Shown in pieces: positions 22,197 through 30,682 of a stretch of 36,642 nucleotides of DNA. The first letter of the stretch is position 1. Each line of letters starts with the position of its first letter. Where the stretch lies: the IMG/VR virus record IMGVR_UViG_3300034141_000022, positions 1 through 36,642 of that record. One strand, written 5' to 3'. Position numbers and translations under genes: made by a program. Under the pieces are notes generated by a model. It made no database searches, was not told the DNA's origin, and saw nothing but the letters and a program-made list of their open reading frames with translations. This DNA comes from a virus.

Positions 22197-22843
22197 TGAC
22201 TTCCTATCAGCTGTTCGCCAGAAAGCTGTCGATCGGCCTGATGCTGGCCAGCTTCTTCTGCCTGGTGGCGCTACTGCTCGCAGTGCCGGTGCTGGCCGGG
22301 CCGGATCCGTCGACGCCGTACCGAGCAACCCTGATTCGTGAGGCGCAAGCCGTTCACGGCCCGGATGCCCCGGTCCCCATGTTCGCCGGCCAGATCGCAC
22401 AGGAATCCAGCTGGCGCGCGAACGTGACGGCTTGGGACAATGGCCGCGGCTTGGCGCAGTTCATGGACGGCACCACCGCGCAGGTATCCGGACTGTTCCC
22501 CGAACTCGGTCCGCCGGCGCCGTACGATCCGCGCTGGTCGATGCGGGCCCTGGTCAGGTATGACGCCTGGATCTACAAGCGCGTGCAGGGTAAGGACGCA
22601 TGCCAGCGCTGGGCGGCGGCGCTGAAGGGCTACAACGCCGGCCCCGGCTACGTGCGACAGGCGCAATCCAAGTCACCCGATCCCACCACCTGGTTCGGCG
22701 TGACCGAGTTCATCCCCACGCGCCAGTCGGCCACGAATTTCGAATACAGCCGAACGTATCCGCACAAGATATTGTTCAAACATCAACCGAAGTACAACAC
22801 GATGGGCCGCGTCATGTGCCCGCAAGGAGTGCCAAAACCATGA
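22196..22843 (+). CDS. Lytic transglycosylase endolysin with N-terminal membrane segment
   Basis: This 215-aa protein starts at the ATG at 22196, overlapping the holin stop. Residues about 11-34 form a hydrophobic segment (LSIGLMLASFFCLVALLLAV), a signal-anchor or signal-arrest-release type, followed by a goose-type or SLT-type transglycosylase domain. The probable catalytic Glu70 lies in QIAQESSW (66-73), with WDNGRGLAQFMDG and GYNAGPGYV as further signature strings. It would cleave peptidoglycan between MurNAc and GlcNAc. With the signal-anchor it may reach the periplasm without the holin. It is the endolysin of the cassette. Confidence 0.87.
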   Translation: MTSYQLFARKLSIGLMLASFFCLVALLLAVPVLAGPDPSTPYRATLIREAQAVHGPDAPVPMFAGQIAQESSWRANVTAWDNGRGLAQFMDGTTAQVSGLFPELGPPAPYDPRWSMRALVRYDAWIYKRVQGKDACQRWAAALKGYNAGPGYVRQAQSKSPDPTTWFGVTEFIPTRQSATNFEYSRTYPHKILFKHQPKYNTMGRVMCPQGVPKP

Positions 22844-22953
22844 AACACAAGATTATTTGCGTCGCCATTTTCTACGCCTGCCAGCAGATCGGACGCGACT
22901 ACCGCGATCGGCAGACCATCAAGGCGTTCGCACCTGGACAGCCGACGCCATGA
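22840..22953 (+). CDS. Tiny lysis-cassette protein, 37 aa
   Basis: It is translation-coupled by ATGA on both sides. A short hydrophobic start (IICVAIFYACQQ) is followed by a basic, polar end (RDYRDRQTIKAFAPG). It could be a small membrane-associated peptide or just a coupling gene between endolysin and Rz. The short length limits what can be said. Confidence 0.55.
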   Translation: MKHKIICVAIFYACQQIGRDYRDRQTIKAFAPGQPTP

Positions 22954-23477
22954 CCACCCTGCAGGCAAGGCTGATTTCAGCGCTGGTCAGCATCTTGATG
23001 ATGCTGGCCATTGGCTTTTATGGCTACCACCTGGGCGACAAGCACGCCACTGCAGCGGCGCTGGTGGCCGAGCAGGGCCGCACCGCGACCGCGCTGGCCA
23101 AGCTGGCGAAGGAAGACAAGGCAGTGCTGGACCAGGAGCGCGCCCTACGCGCCATCGACCGGCACAATTTCGACTATTTTATTCAAGGTGAAGCAGATGC
23201 AAAAATCGAAACGGCTCGCATTATTTCTGGTCTGCAGCGCGATGTTATCCGCCTGCGGATCCCCATCCGTCCGCGTGGTGACGCCGCAGCGCCTGAAGGT
23301 GGACCCGCTGCCGGCGCAGCTGGCGAAGAAGGACACGCCGAACTTACGGCAGACGCTTCTGAATTCCTGGTCATTCTCGCCGACCGCGGCGACGAAGGGA
23401 TCCGCAAGCACGCCGCCGTAGTCGACGCCTACGAGCGATTGCGCACCGCCTGCACTACCGATCCCACGCCAGACTGA
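22950..23477 (+). CDS. Rz: Rz inner-membrane spanin
   Basis: The ATG at 22950 overlaps the preceding stop. This 175-aa protein has one N-terminal membrane segment (about 8-27: LISALVSILMMLAIGFYGYH) and a long periplasmic, helical part with charged residues (ALAKLAKEDKAVLDQERALR). With the outer-membrane lipoprotein Rz1 encoded inside it, it forms the spanin that fuses inner and outer membranes in the last step of lysis. It is the last gene of the lysis cassette. Confidence 0.85.
   Translation: MTTLQARLISALVSILMMLAIGFYGYHLGDKHATAAALVAEQGRTATALAKLAKEDKAVLDQERALRAIDRHNFDYFIQGEADAKIETARIISGLQRDVIRLRIPIRPRGDAAAPEGGPAAGAAGEEGHAELTADASEFLVILADRGDEGIRKHAAVVDAYERLRTACTTDPTPD
23197..23421 (+). CDS. 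Rz1: Rz1 outer-membrane lipoprotein, embedded in Rz
   Basis: This 74-aa protein lies wholly inside Rz in another frame. The ATG at 23197 has AAGGTGAAG upstream. A signal sequence (KRLALFLVCSAML) leads to a lipobox, LSAC (17-20), whose Cys20 would be lipid-modified, and a proline-rich mature chain (VDPLPAQLAKKD, then TPNLRQTLL). Rz1 would pair with Rz across the periplasm. Fully embedded Rz1 is known from lambda, where the same nested arrangement is used. Confidence 0.85.
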   Translation: MQKSKRLALFLVCSAMLSACGSPSVRVVTPQRLKVDPLPAQLAKKDTPNLRQTLLNSWSFSPTAATKGSASTPP

Positions 23478-23478
23478 C

Positions 23479-24261
23479 ATGGGTAAGGCAGTAAAACCGG
23501 AAACCAAGCACGATGTCGGTTCGATGACGGACCGGCAGCGTGCTTTCGCGCGCGAATACACGCTTGATTTCAACGGCAAGAACGCCGCCATCCGGGCCGG
23601 CTACGCGCTCAAGAGTGCGGCCAACAACGCTACCCTTTGCCTGGAACACCCGCTGGTGCAGGCCGAGATCCAGCGCCTGATGCAGCGCATCGAGGAACGC
23701 AGCACCATCAGCGGCGCCCGCGTGCTTCAGGAGGCTTGGGGCATCGCCACCGCCGACGTCAACGATCTGGTGGAGTTTCGCCGGACCTGCTGCCGGCATT
23801 GCTATGGCGATCGCTTCGAACGCCAGCGCACCATGGCCGAGTTCAACAAGGCGCAGGCCGACTACCTGGTTAAGCGTACCAAGGCCATGAAGAAAGCCGA
23901 CTTCGACCCGGACACGTACGAAGAATTCGACGAGCAGGGCGGCATCGGCTACGACGCCCGCAAGCCACCGAACCCCGACTGCATGGAGTGTTTCGGCGAC
24001 GGCATCGGCTCGACCTACTTCAAGGACACCCGCAATCTGTCCCCAGCTGCTCGAGCGCTGTACGCCGGCGTCAAGCAGACCAAGGACGGGCACCAGATGC
24101 TACTGGTCGACAAGCTGGCCGCCATGGAAAAGCTGTTCAAGCACCTGGGGCTGTACAAGATCGACAACCAGCAGAAAACTGACGCGCTGGGCGACTTCCT
24201 GCAGGCAGTGCAAGACAAGGCTGGCAGGCTGCCGATCAAGCCGCAAGAGTCAAAGGGATGA
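23479..24261 (+). CDS. terS: Terminase small subunit with zinc-binding insert
   Basis: In this 260-aa protein, TDRQRAFAREYTLDFNGKNAAIRAGYALKSAANNA (in parts, about 17-51) is the DNA-binding helix-turn-helix region of terminase_2-type small subunits. The middle carries a Cys-rich part, CCRHCYGDRF (about 96-105) and CMECFGDG (about 167-174), which looks like a treble-clef or zinc insert not needed in the simplest family members. The protein recognises the packaging site and stimulates the large subunit. It follows the lysis cassette directly, as in many podovirus-like genomes. Confidence 0.87.
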   Translation: MGKAVKPETKHDVGSMTDRQRAFAREYTLDFNGKNAAIRAGYALKSAANNATLCLEHPLVQAEIQRLMQRIEERSTISGARVLQEAWGIATADVNDLVEFRRTCCRHCYGDRFERQRTMAEFNKAQADYLVKRTKAMKKADFDPDTYEEFDEQGGIGYDARKPPNPDCMECFGDGIGSTYFKDTRNLSPAARALYAGVKQTKDGHQMLLVDKLAAMEKLFKHLGLYKIDNQQKTDALGDFLQAVQDKAGRLPIKPQESKG

Positions 24262-24320
24262 TGAATTTCAGAACATTTGGAGTGATACAATCACTACACT
24301 ATCATTTAGTGGAGTGCGTG
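24262..24320 (+). other. A+T-rich leader before the inserted endonuclease gene
   Basis: This short A+T-rich tract between terS and the endonuclease gene contains a perfect inverted repeat, AGTGAT-ACA-ATCACT (24281-24295), and the ribosome site GGAG (24311-24314). It looks like part of the inserted element rather than of the terminase operon. Confidence 0.45.
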
Positions 24321-24935
24321 ATGAAATTTATCGATCTGACTGGTCAGCGTTTCGGGATGCTTGTTTTTGTCGCGCGGGTCAAGGGACGAGCATGGAAGTT
24401 GCGCTGCGATTGCGGCAAAGAGCATGAGGCAGACGCCGGAAATGTGAAGGCTGGAAAAACCACCAGTTGCGGCTGCTTCAATAACCGGGTGAAGATTCCC
24501 GAGCAACACGGCATGACCGGGACGCCTGAATATACCGCCTGGCAAGCAATGATCACCCGCGCCACCAATCCCAATTTTATCGGGGCAAAAGACTATTCGG
24601 CTAGGGGGATTACCGTTTGCCATGCGTGGCGCCATTCGTTCACAGAATTTTACGCCGAAGTCGGGCCGCGCCCCACGCCGGCGCATAGCATCGACCGGAT
24701 TAAAAACGACATTGGCTATGTTCCTGGTAACGTCAAGTGGTCGACCAAGACCGAGCAGGCGCAAAACAGACGCAGTAACAACATGCTGACCGTCGACGGC
24801 ATTACCAAGCCAGTGATCGAGTGGGCCAGGGAAAAAGGTATTGGTCGTACAACGCTAGATGCGCGTGTTGCGCGCGGCATCACTGGCGCCGATCTATTCG
24901 CTCCACTGCGCCCATATGGCCGCAAGGGTGCTTGA
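24321..24935 (+). CDS. Homing-type endonuclease inserted between terS and terL
   Basis: The ATG at 24321 has GGAG 6 nt upstream; an earlier in-frame ATG at 24258 is weaker. This 204-aa protein has an N-terminal zinc ribbon (LRCDCGKEHE, then SCGCFN), a central nuclease core (GTPEYTAWQAMITRA, ARGITVCHAW, GPRPTPAHSIDRIKND) and an NRRSNNMLTVDGI part leading to a small C-terminal DNA-binding unit (VIEWAREKGIGRTTL). This string pattern belongs to free-standing phage endonucleases, usually annotated HNH; a Vsr-like fold is possible. It separates the two terminase genes, which normally adjoin, and is more A+T-rich than they are. Confidence 0.8.
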   Translation: MKFIDLTGQRFGMLVFVARVKGRAWKLRCDCGKEHEADAGNVKAGKTTSCGCFNNRVKIPEQHGMTGTPEYTAWQAMITRATNPNFIGAKDYSARGITVCHAWRHSFTEFYAEVGPRPTPAHSIDRIKNDIGYVPGNVKWSTKTEQAQNRRSNNMLTVDGITKPVIEWAREKGIGRTTLDARVARGITGADLFAPLRPYGRKGA

Positions 24936-26470
24936 TGGCTATCGAAATCGACAAGCAACTGCTGGAAACTTACGGAGCTACCATTGAGCAGTTCTCTGAC
25001 GCAAAATTCCGCATAAATACGCTCTATAGCATCACCGACGACGCCGGCAAGAAAATCCCGTTCCGCATGAACGAGGAACAGGAAGAACTGTTTGAAAACA
25101 TGTGGTACTGGAATTGCATCCTGAAGGCCCGGCAGATGGGATTCTCAACGGCGATCGGCATTTTCGCGCTCGACCAGTGCCTATTCGTGCCGAACACCCG
25201 GGCTGGCATCATCGCGCAGACCGAAGACGACGTTCTCAAGCTGTTCAAAAACAAAATCCGCAAGGTCTACATGGACTTGCCGCAGGATCTGCGCGACCGC
25301 ATCGGCCTGGAATCGATCAGCAAGACCGAGATCACTCTTGGAAACGGTTCGTCGCTGCAGGTCGGAATGTCGATGCGATCGGACACGCTGACGTTCCTGT
25401 GGGTATCCGAGTTCGGGAAGATTTGCGCCAAGGCGCCCGAGCGGGCCAAGGAAGTCGTGACCGGCGCATTCCCGGCGCTGGCGGTCGGCAACCCGCTGTT
25501 CGTCGAGTCGACCGCCGAAGGCCAGGGCGGTTATTTTTTCGACTACGTGAAAGAGGCGCAGGAGGCCCAGCGCACCGGGCAGCTGCTGTCCATGCGCGCC
25601 TTCAAGCTGCATTTCTTCGCCTGGTGGCAGAAAAAGACGAACCGGCTGGATCCGGACACTGTTGCCATCCCCGACAACATGGATCTGTACTTTGACAAGC
25701 TGGCCGCCGAGCGTGGCATCTACCTGGACCGCGAGCAGAAAGCCTGGTACGTCAACGAGAGCAAGACGCTCAAGGGCGACATGCACCGCGAGAACCCGTC
25801 CTATCCGGACGAGGCGTTCCAGGCGTCGCTGCAGGGCGCTTACTACGAGAAACAGATGCTGTGGCTGCGCGAGAACCGCCGGATCGGATCGATCCCATGG
25901 GACCCAGCGCTGCCGGTCAACACGTTTTGGGACTTCGGCGTATCGACCAACAACGAAACCACAATCTGGTTCCACCAGCGCAACGGCCTGCAGAATCTGT
26001 TCATTGAATACTACGAGGCCCGCGGCGAGGGGCTGAAACACTTCGTCGACTACATGATCAGCACCGGCTACACGTTCGGCACCCATTTCCTGCCGCATGA
26101 TGCGAACAGCCGCATGCAGGCCGAGCAGGCAGAAACCCGGCTCGAGATCCTGGAACGGTTGCTGAAGTCGCACAAGTTCGAAGTCGTGCCGCGCGTGTCG
26201 GACGTGAACAACGGCATCGAACTGACCATGGAGCGCTTCCCGACCTGCTGGATGGACAAGGCCAAGTGCGAGAAAGGCATCGCCGCGCTCGATTCCTACG
26301 TGCGCACCTGGAACAAGGCCATGGGCCAGTTCACCAACGTGCCCTATCACAATTGGGCATCGAACGGCTCGGATGCGTTCCGGACGTTCGGCCAGGGATA
26401 CCACCCGAGCAAGGCGCTGCCGCAGAACGCCAGAAAGACCGTCAAGCGCGGCGGATGGAAAGTTGTCTAG
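24935..26470 (+). CDS. terL: Terminase large subunit
   Basis: The ATG at 24935 shares a base with the endonuclease stop (TGATG). In this 511-aa protein, the ATPase part has Walker A KARQMGFST (64-72) and Walker B LTFLWVSEF (152-160) with catalytic E159. The coupling motif region contains VESTAEGQGG (about 190-199). The RNase H-like nuclease part has D333 (FWDFG), D389 (PHDA) and D480 (GSDAFR) as probable metal ligands. It cuts the concatemer and pumps DNA into the prohead. It belongs to the large subunit group used with P22-like portals, as here. Confidence 0.93.
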   Translation: MAIEIDKQLLETYGATIEQFSDAKFRINTLYSITDDAGKKIPFRMNEEQEELFENMWYWNCILKARQMGFSTAIGIFALDQCLFVPNTRAGIIAQTEDDVLKLFKNKIRKVYMDLPQDLRDRIGLESISKTEITLGNGSSLQVGMSMRSDTLTFLWVSEFGKICAKAPERAKEVVTGAFPALAVGNPLFVESTAEGQGGYFFDYVKEAQEAQRTGQLLSMRAFKLHFFAWWQKKTNRLDPDTVAIPDNMDLYFDKLAAERGIYLDREQKAWYVNESKTLKGDMHRENPSYPDEAFQASLQGAYYEKQMLWLRENRRIGSIPWDPALPVNTFWDFGVSTNNETTIWFHQRNGLQNLFIEYYEARGEGLKHFVDYMISTGYTFGTHFLPHDANSRMQAEQAETRLEILERLLKSHKFEVVPRVSDVNNGIELTMERFPTCWMDKAKCEKGIAALDSYVRTWNKAMGQFTNVPYHNWASNGSDAFRTFGQGYHPSKALPQNARKTVKRGGWKVV

Positions 26471-26513
26471 TGGATACCAATCCATTGCCAAAGAACAGTT
26501 GTATATAGGAAAA

Positions 26514-26588
26514 ATGTACCGCATACTTGCGAATCATTCCCCCAAGTCAATTTTCTACGGATCCCCGGCCCATGAGCGCACACGATAA
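26514..26588 (+). CDS. Possible 24-aa peptide between terL and the next gene
   Basis: The ATG at 26514 has AGGA a few nt upstream. The product is basic and aromatic (YRILANHSPKSIFYGSPAH). It overlaps the start of the next gene. It may help couple translation across the 100-nt gap, or be chance. The region is A+T-rich compared with its neighbours, which may point to a remnant insertion. Confidence 0.3.
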   Translation: MYRILANHSPKSIFYGSPAHERTR

Positions 26589-27045
26589 CGCTATCAAGAA
26601 GTCAACCATTGTTCACGCCACCGGCCACAAAATGGTGATGCTGGGCGGCGATGTGTACGACCAGCGCGTGACCGGCGACATCATCAGCGAATTTAAGTGG
26701 GTCGACGGCGAGCCCGTCATGCTGCTCTACAAGAACGTGCTGGGCGCGAACACCAAAGCATACATGGTCGAAATGAAGGATGCGCACCGCTTCGCCATGT
26801 CGAACGGTACCGCGACCAAGGAACTGATGCAGGAGCTATGCCACGACGCGGCACGCGCCCTGAACAGCGAACACGACAAGGCGACCGTGCATCGCCTGAT
26901 CGACGTCATCCTGAACGGCCTGGCCGACCTGCTGCGCATGCCGCCGGAACCGCGCGCGCTCGAGCTAGCCAATCAGCCAGTGGTGCAGGGCGACGAACTG
27001 AAGGTCACGATGGACGGGAAAACCATCATCGAGAAGGTAATCTGA
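26572..27045 (+). CDS. Phage protein of unknown function, 157 aa
   Basis: The start is the ATG at 26572, with only a weak upstream site. It has a beta-rich N-terminal half (ATGHKMVMLGGDVYDQRV, MLLYKNVLG) and a helical second half, ending with a small beta hairpin (VTMDGKTIIEKVI). The place between terL and portal is usual for small head-assembly accessories, but no family was recognised. Confidence 0.7.
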   Translation: MSAHDNAIKKSTIVHATGHKMVMLGGDVYDQRVTGDIISEFKWVDGEPVMLLYKNVLGANTKAYMVEMKDAHRFAMSNGTATKELMQELCHDAARALNSEHDKATVHRLIDVILNGLADLLRMPPEPRALELANQPVVQGDELKVTMDGKTIIEKVI

Positions 27046-27308
27046 TGCTCCTGCGCGACCGGCTACTGGCGAAACTGGCGGCCTGGCTCGACCGCGAGCG
27101 CACCGCGCGCTACCTGCGCCGCACCGACACGCCCAACGGCGACACCAAGCTGGTCGCCCTGTATCAATCCCTTGACGATGCTGACGACTCACTTGCCGAC
27201 GTCGACCGCGCGCTGCGCGACGGCGATATCGAAGAAGCGCGCTCACTGATCCACATGGGGCGCGAAAGCATTGCCGCACATATTGCTGAACTGAGGGAGC
27301 TACTGTAA
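27045..27308 (+). CDS. Phage protein of unknown function, 87 aa
   Basis: The ATG shares its A with the preceding stop. It is helical and rich in Arg and Leu (LRDRLLAKLAAWLDRERTARYLRR), then has an acidic stretch (LDDADDSLADVDRALRDGD) and a helical end. It may be a packaging or portal-associated helper. Its stop overlaps the portal start. Confidence 0.7.
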   Translation: MLLRDRLLAKLAAWLDRERTARYLRRTDTPNGDTKLVALYQSLDDADDSLADVDRALRDGDIEEARSLIHMGRESIAAHIAELRELL

Positions 27309-29668
27309 TGGGCCAGATTGAGAATGTACAAAGCCACCGCGCGACCGACGATCCGCACCGGCTGGGCGGCGTGGCGCCGAAAGTGAACCGCTCCAAGCGC
27401 CGGCGCAGCGAACTGGACGACGAAAAATCGCGCCGCCTGCACGCCAAGCTGATGAACTGGTTTTTGCAGGAGCGCGACAAGCAAGGCCCGAACCGCGTGG
27501 AAATGGCGATCGATGAAGATTTCTATGACGGCCTGCAGTGGTCCGACGAGGACGCCGAGGAACTGATGAGTCGCGGCCAGGCGCCGCTGGTGTACAACCA
27601 GGTCAAGCCGACGATCAACTGGTTGCTGGGCACGGAGCGCCGCACGCGCGTCGACGGCAAGGTGCTGCCGCGCGAGGAAAGCGACGAAGAAGGCGCCGAA
27701 ACCAAAACCAAGCTGCTGAAATACCTGTCGGACGTGAACCACACGCCGTTCAAGCGCTCGGAATGGTGGAAGTCGGCCATTGTGGCGGGCCTGGGCTGGA
27801 TGGAAGATTCAATTTCCAAGGATCCGACGCAGGAACTGCTGAATTGCCGGTATGTGAACTGGCGCAACATGTACCACGACAGCAACGCTGTCGAAATGGA
27901 CCTGTCCGACGCCCGCTACGTGGCGCGCTGGTCGTTTCTCGACCTGGACGTGGCCGAGGCACTGTGCCCCGATCGCAAGGATGTGCTGCGGGCCGCCGCG
28001 ATCGAGTCGAACCAGGTCGGCATGGATGAAGACGACGTTTGGTACTTGGGCGCCAAGGTCAACACCGGCAGCACGGGCGACTACTCGGCCACGTCTCGCC
28101 GCGGCATGCAGGGCGGGATCGTCAACAACGGGCGCGAGCGCGTCAAAATCATCGAAATGTGGTATCGGGAGCCGGTTTCATGCCTGGTCTGCCGCTCCGA
28201 CAGCCCGGAAGCTTCCCGCTTCAATGGCGAGGAATACGACGCCGCCAACCCCGACATGATGGCCGCCTACCAGGATGGCTACCTGTCGATCGCGCAGCAC
28301 GTCATGATGAAGGTCCGTGTTGCAATCATGACCGAAGGCACGCTGCTCTACAGCGGTGCATCGCCGTACCGGCACAACCGTTTCCCGTTCACCCCGATGT
28401 GGGGCTATCGCCGCCACCGCGACCAGCTGCCCTATGGCGTGGTGCGCGATATCCGCGACGCGCAGATCGACTACAACAAGCGCGCATCGAAGGCGCTGTT
28501 CATCCTGTCGACCGTGCGCGTGGTGATGGACGACGATGCTGTCGAAGACATCGAAGAACTGCGCCGCGAAGTATCGCGCCCGGATTCGATCATCACCAAG
28601 AAGCACGGCAGAGAACTGGTGATCGACCAGGACAAAGCGCTGGCCGACCAGCACATCAAGCTGATGATGTTCGACGGCCAGATGATCCGCGACGTCGGCG
28701 GCGTGACCGATCAGAACTTGGGCAAGGATGACAAGGGACTGTCCGGCCAGGCGATCGGCAAGCTGCAGGACCAGGGCTCGATCGTCACCACCGTGCTGTT
28801 CGACAACCGCCGGCTGGCCGTGCAGCTGCAGACTGAAAACCAGCTGTCGCTGATCGAGCAGTTCTACACGGCGCCGCGCGTGGTGCGCATCCTGGGCGAG
28901 AACAAGCCGATTGAATGGCTCAAGATCAACCAGTTCGACACCGAACAGAATAAATATCTGAATGACATCACCCGTTCGAAGGCCGATTTCATCGTGTCCG
29001 AGCAGGATTTCAAGTCGTCCACCCGCCAGGCCATGTTCGAATCGCTGATGGATCTGATCTCGAAGCTGGATCCGCAGGTCGGACTGGCGCTGCTCGACAT
29101 GGTGATCGACTTCGCCGACGTGCCGAACAAAGACGAACTGGTGGCGCGCGTGCGCAAGCTGAACGGCCAGGTCGACCCGAGCCGCAAGCTCAAGCCGGAA
29201 GAACTGGAAGCGAAAGCCAAGGCCGACGCCAAGGCCGCCGAGCTCGAGCAGATCAACCTGGACACCGCCAAGGCCAATATGGAGCTCGCGCAGGCCAACG
29301 TCGAAAAGATCATGGCCGAAGTACAGCGCATCGGCGCCGACAGCAAGCGCCTGGTCGCCGTGGCCATCGAGCAGGGCGTAAAAGCCGCTTACGAGGCATT
29401 GCAGGCCGGTCAGATCGTGTCCACCGTGCCGAACGTCACGCCGGTGGCCGACGCCATCATGGCCGGCGCCGGCTACGAGGAACAGGGCGGCGACGATCCG
29501 AGCATTCCGGGTCAGGCCGAGGAAGCAGCCGGCCAGATCGACCAGATGGCCGGCGTGGCGCCGCAGCAGGAAATGGCACCGCCTCCGGAATTGCAGCAGG
29601 CTGACGGCGCCGCCGCCGGCATCGAAACCATGGCGCCTGATGGCGTCATTCCACCAAACGGAGAATAA
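27308..29668 (+). CDS. P22-type portal protein
   Basis: This 786-aa protein is slightly longer than the P22 portal (725 aa). Strings such as WSDEDAEELMSRGQAPLVYNQVKPTINWLLGTERRTR (in parts, about 77-113), YRHNRFPFTPMWGY and RDIRDAQIDYNKRASKALF match the P22 portal family, which forms the dodecameric entry channel of the prohead. The last 170 residues contain a long alanine/glutamate/lysine-rich helix (KAKADAKAAELEQINLDTAK) and a Gly/Pro-rich end, like the C-terminal barrel and tail. It overlaps the upstream gene by one base (TAATG). Confidence 0.9.
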   Translation: MGQIENVQSHRATDDPHRLGGVAPKVNRSKRRRSELDDEKSRRLHAKLMNWFLQERDKQGPNRVEMAIDEDFYDGLQWSDEDAEELMSRGQAPLVYNQVKPTINWLLGTERRTRVDGKVLPREESDEEGAETKTKLLKYLSDVNHTPFKRSEWWKSAIVAGLGWMEDSISKDPTQELLNCRYVNWRNMYHDSNAVEMDLSDARYVARWSFLDLDVAEALCPDRKDVLRAAAIESNQVGMDEDDVWYLGAKVNTGSTGDYSATSRRGMQGGIVNNGRERVKIIEMWYREPVSCLVCRSDSPEASRFNGEEYDAANPDMMAAYQDGYLSIAQHVMMKVRVAIMTEGTLLYSGASPYRHNRFPFTPMWGYRRHRDQLPYGVVRDIRDAQIDYNKRASKALFILSTVRVVMDDDAVEDIEELRREVSRPDSIITKKHGRELVIDQDKALADQHIKLMMFDGQMIRDVGGVTDQNLGKDDKGLSGQAIGKLQDQGSIVTTVLFDNRRLAVQLQTENQLSLIEQFYTAPRVVRILGENKPIEWLKINQFDTEQNKYLNDITRSKADFIVSEQDFKSSTRQAMFESLMDLISKLDPQVGLALLDMVIDFADVPNKDELVARVRKLNGQVDPSRKLKPEELEAKAKADAKAAELEQINLDTAKANMELAQANVEKIMAEVQRIGADSKRLVAVAIEQGVKAAYEALQAGQIVSTVPNVTPVADAIMAGAGYEEQGGDDPSIPGQAEEAAGQIDQMAGVAPQQEMAPPPELQQADGAAAGIETMAPDGVIPPNGE

Positions 29669-29671
29669 AAC

Positions 29672-30682
29672 ATGACACTGAGTACCGAAGAAGCGGCGGA
29701 ACTGACCGCCACTTACAACCTGATGTCCGCCGACGAACTGCGCGCCCAGCTGGGCGACAGCGACGACGAAGACGCGCTGATCAATGCCGTGCTGGATGGT
29801 GGCCGGGCCGTCGAAACCAAGGCCGGCAAGACGCTGCAGGATGCCGCCGACGATGATGCGGGCGACGACGATCCAGCGCCGGCGAAAAAGCCGGTCGCCA
29901 CTGACGAAGATGACGACGGCGACGAGGATGGCGACGAAGATGGCGATCAAACGCCAGCTGCCAAAGTGATCGACGCCGACGCGGGCAAAATCGACGACAG
30001 CGTGATCGATGGCGCCGAACTGATCACCGAAGTGACGGACCTGAGCGCCAACGTGCCGGCGCTGGATCTGCGCGCTGTCGACGATCGGTTCACCACCGCG
30101 CTGGCCGCGCTGGACGAAGCCAAGGCCCAAAAGCTGCAAGACATGATGGATGGCACGATCGACGCCAAGGAATATTCCAAGGCCGACGCCGAATACATGC
30201 GTGACCGCGACGCCCTGAAAGACCAGCGCGCCGACGAAATCGAATGGTTCGGCATCGTGCATGCGTTCCAGGTCGACGCCGCGCGCAACGGCGTCAACTA
30301 CAGCGCCGACGCTGAAAAGATGTCGGCACTGGATGATTGGGTCAAGCGCCTCAGTACCAAGCCGGAAAACGCCGATCGCCCTGGCAAGTGGTTCCTCGAG
30401 CAAGCGCACAAGAAAGTGATGTCTGAATTCGACATCCCGATGCCTGGCGCAAAGGCAGCGCCAGCTGCAGCACCAGCCAAGCCGGCAGCGCCGAAAAAAG
30501 CGGGCCGCGCGCCGAACCTGGAAGGCATCCCGCCGTCGCTGGGCGGTCTGCCAGCTGCTGCCGAAACCGAAGCAGGCGACGCCGGCGAATTCTCAGGCAT
30601 CGACAAGCTGTCCGGCATGGCCTACGAACGGGCCCTGGCATCCCTGACACCCGAGCAAAAAGCCCGCTACGAGGCAATGTGA
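29672..30682 (+). CDS. Capsid scaffolding protein, probable
   Basis: This 336-aa protein lies directly after portal and shortly before capsid, the usual place for scaffold. The first 110 residues are very acidic (DEDDDGDEDGDEDGD near 78-92). The middle is helical (LDEAKAQKLQDMMDGTIDAKEY), followed by a Pro/Ala stretch (APAAAPAKPAAPKKAGR) and a compact helical end (GMAYERALASLTPEQKARY). Acidic, helical proteins of this type guide capsid assembly and leave the prohead. No protease motif is seen, so it is probably not self-cleaving. Confidence 0.77.
   Translation: MTLSTEEAAELTATYNLMSADELRAQLGDSDDEDALINAVLDGGRAVETKAGKTLQDAADDDAGDDDPAPAKKPVATDEDDDGDEDGDEDGDQTPAAKVIDADAGKIDDSVIDGAELITEVTDLSANVPALDLRAVDDRFTTALAALDEAKAQKLQDMMDGTIDAKEYSKADAEYMRDRDALKDQRADEIEWFGIVHAFQVDAARNGVNYSADAEKMSALDDWVKRLSTKPENADRPGKWFLEQAHKKVMSEFDIPMPGAKAAPAAAPAKPAAPKKAGRAPNLEGIPPSLGGLPAAAETEAGDAGEFSGIDKLSGMAYERALASLTPEQKARYEAM

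Noticed and set aside
25181-26524. 447-codon minus-strand frame under terL
   Set aside because: Shadow of terL, whose ATPase and nuclease motifs are clear; the antisense translation has no motif.
28178-30409. A 743-codon open frame on the minus strand under portal and scaffold
   Set aside because: It lies antisense to the well-supported portal and scaffold genes. Long antisense frames are expected in G+C-rich coding DNA, and the translation (rich in His, Gln, Val, Leu) has no family-like strings or ribosome site.
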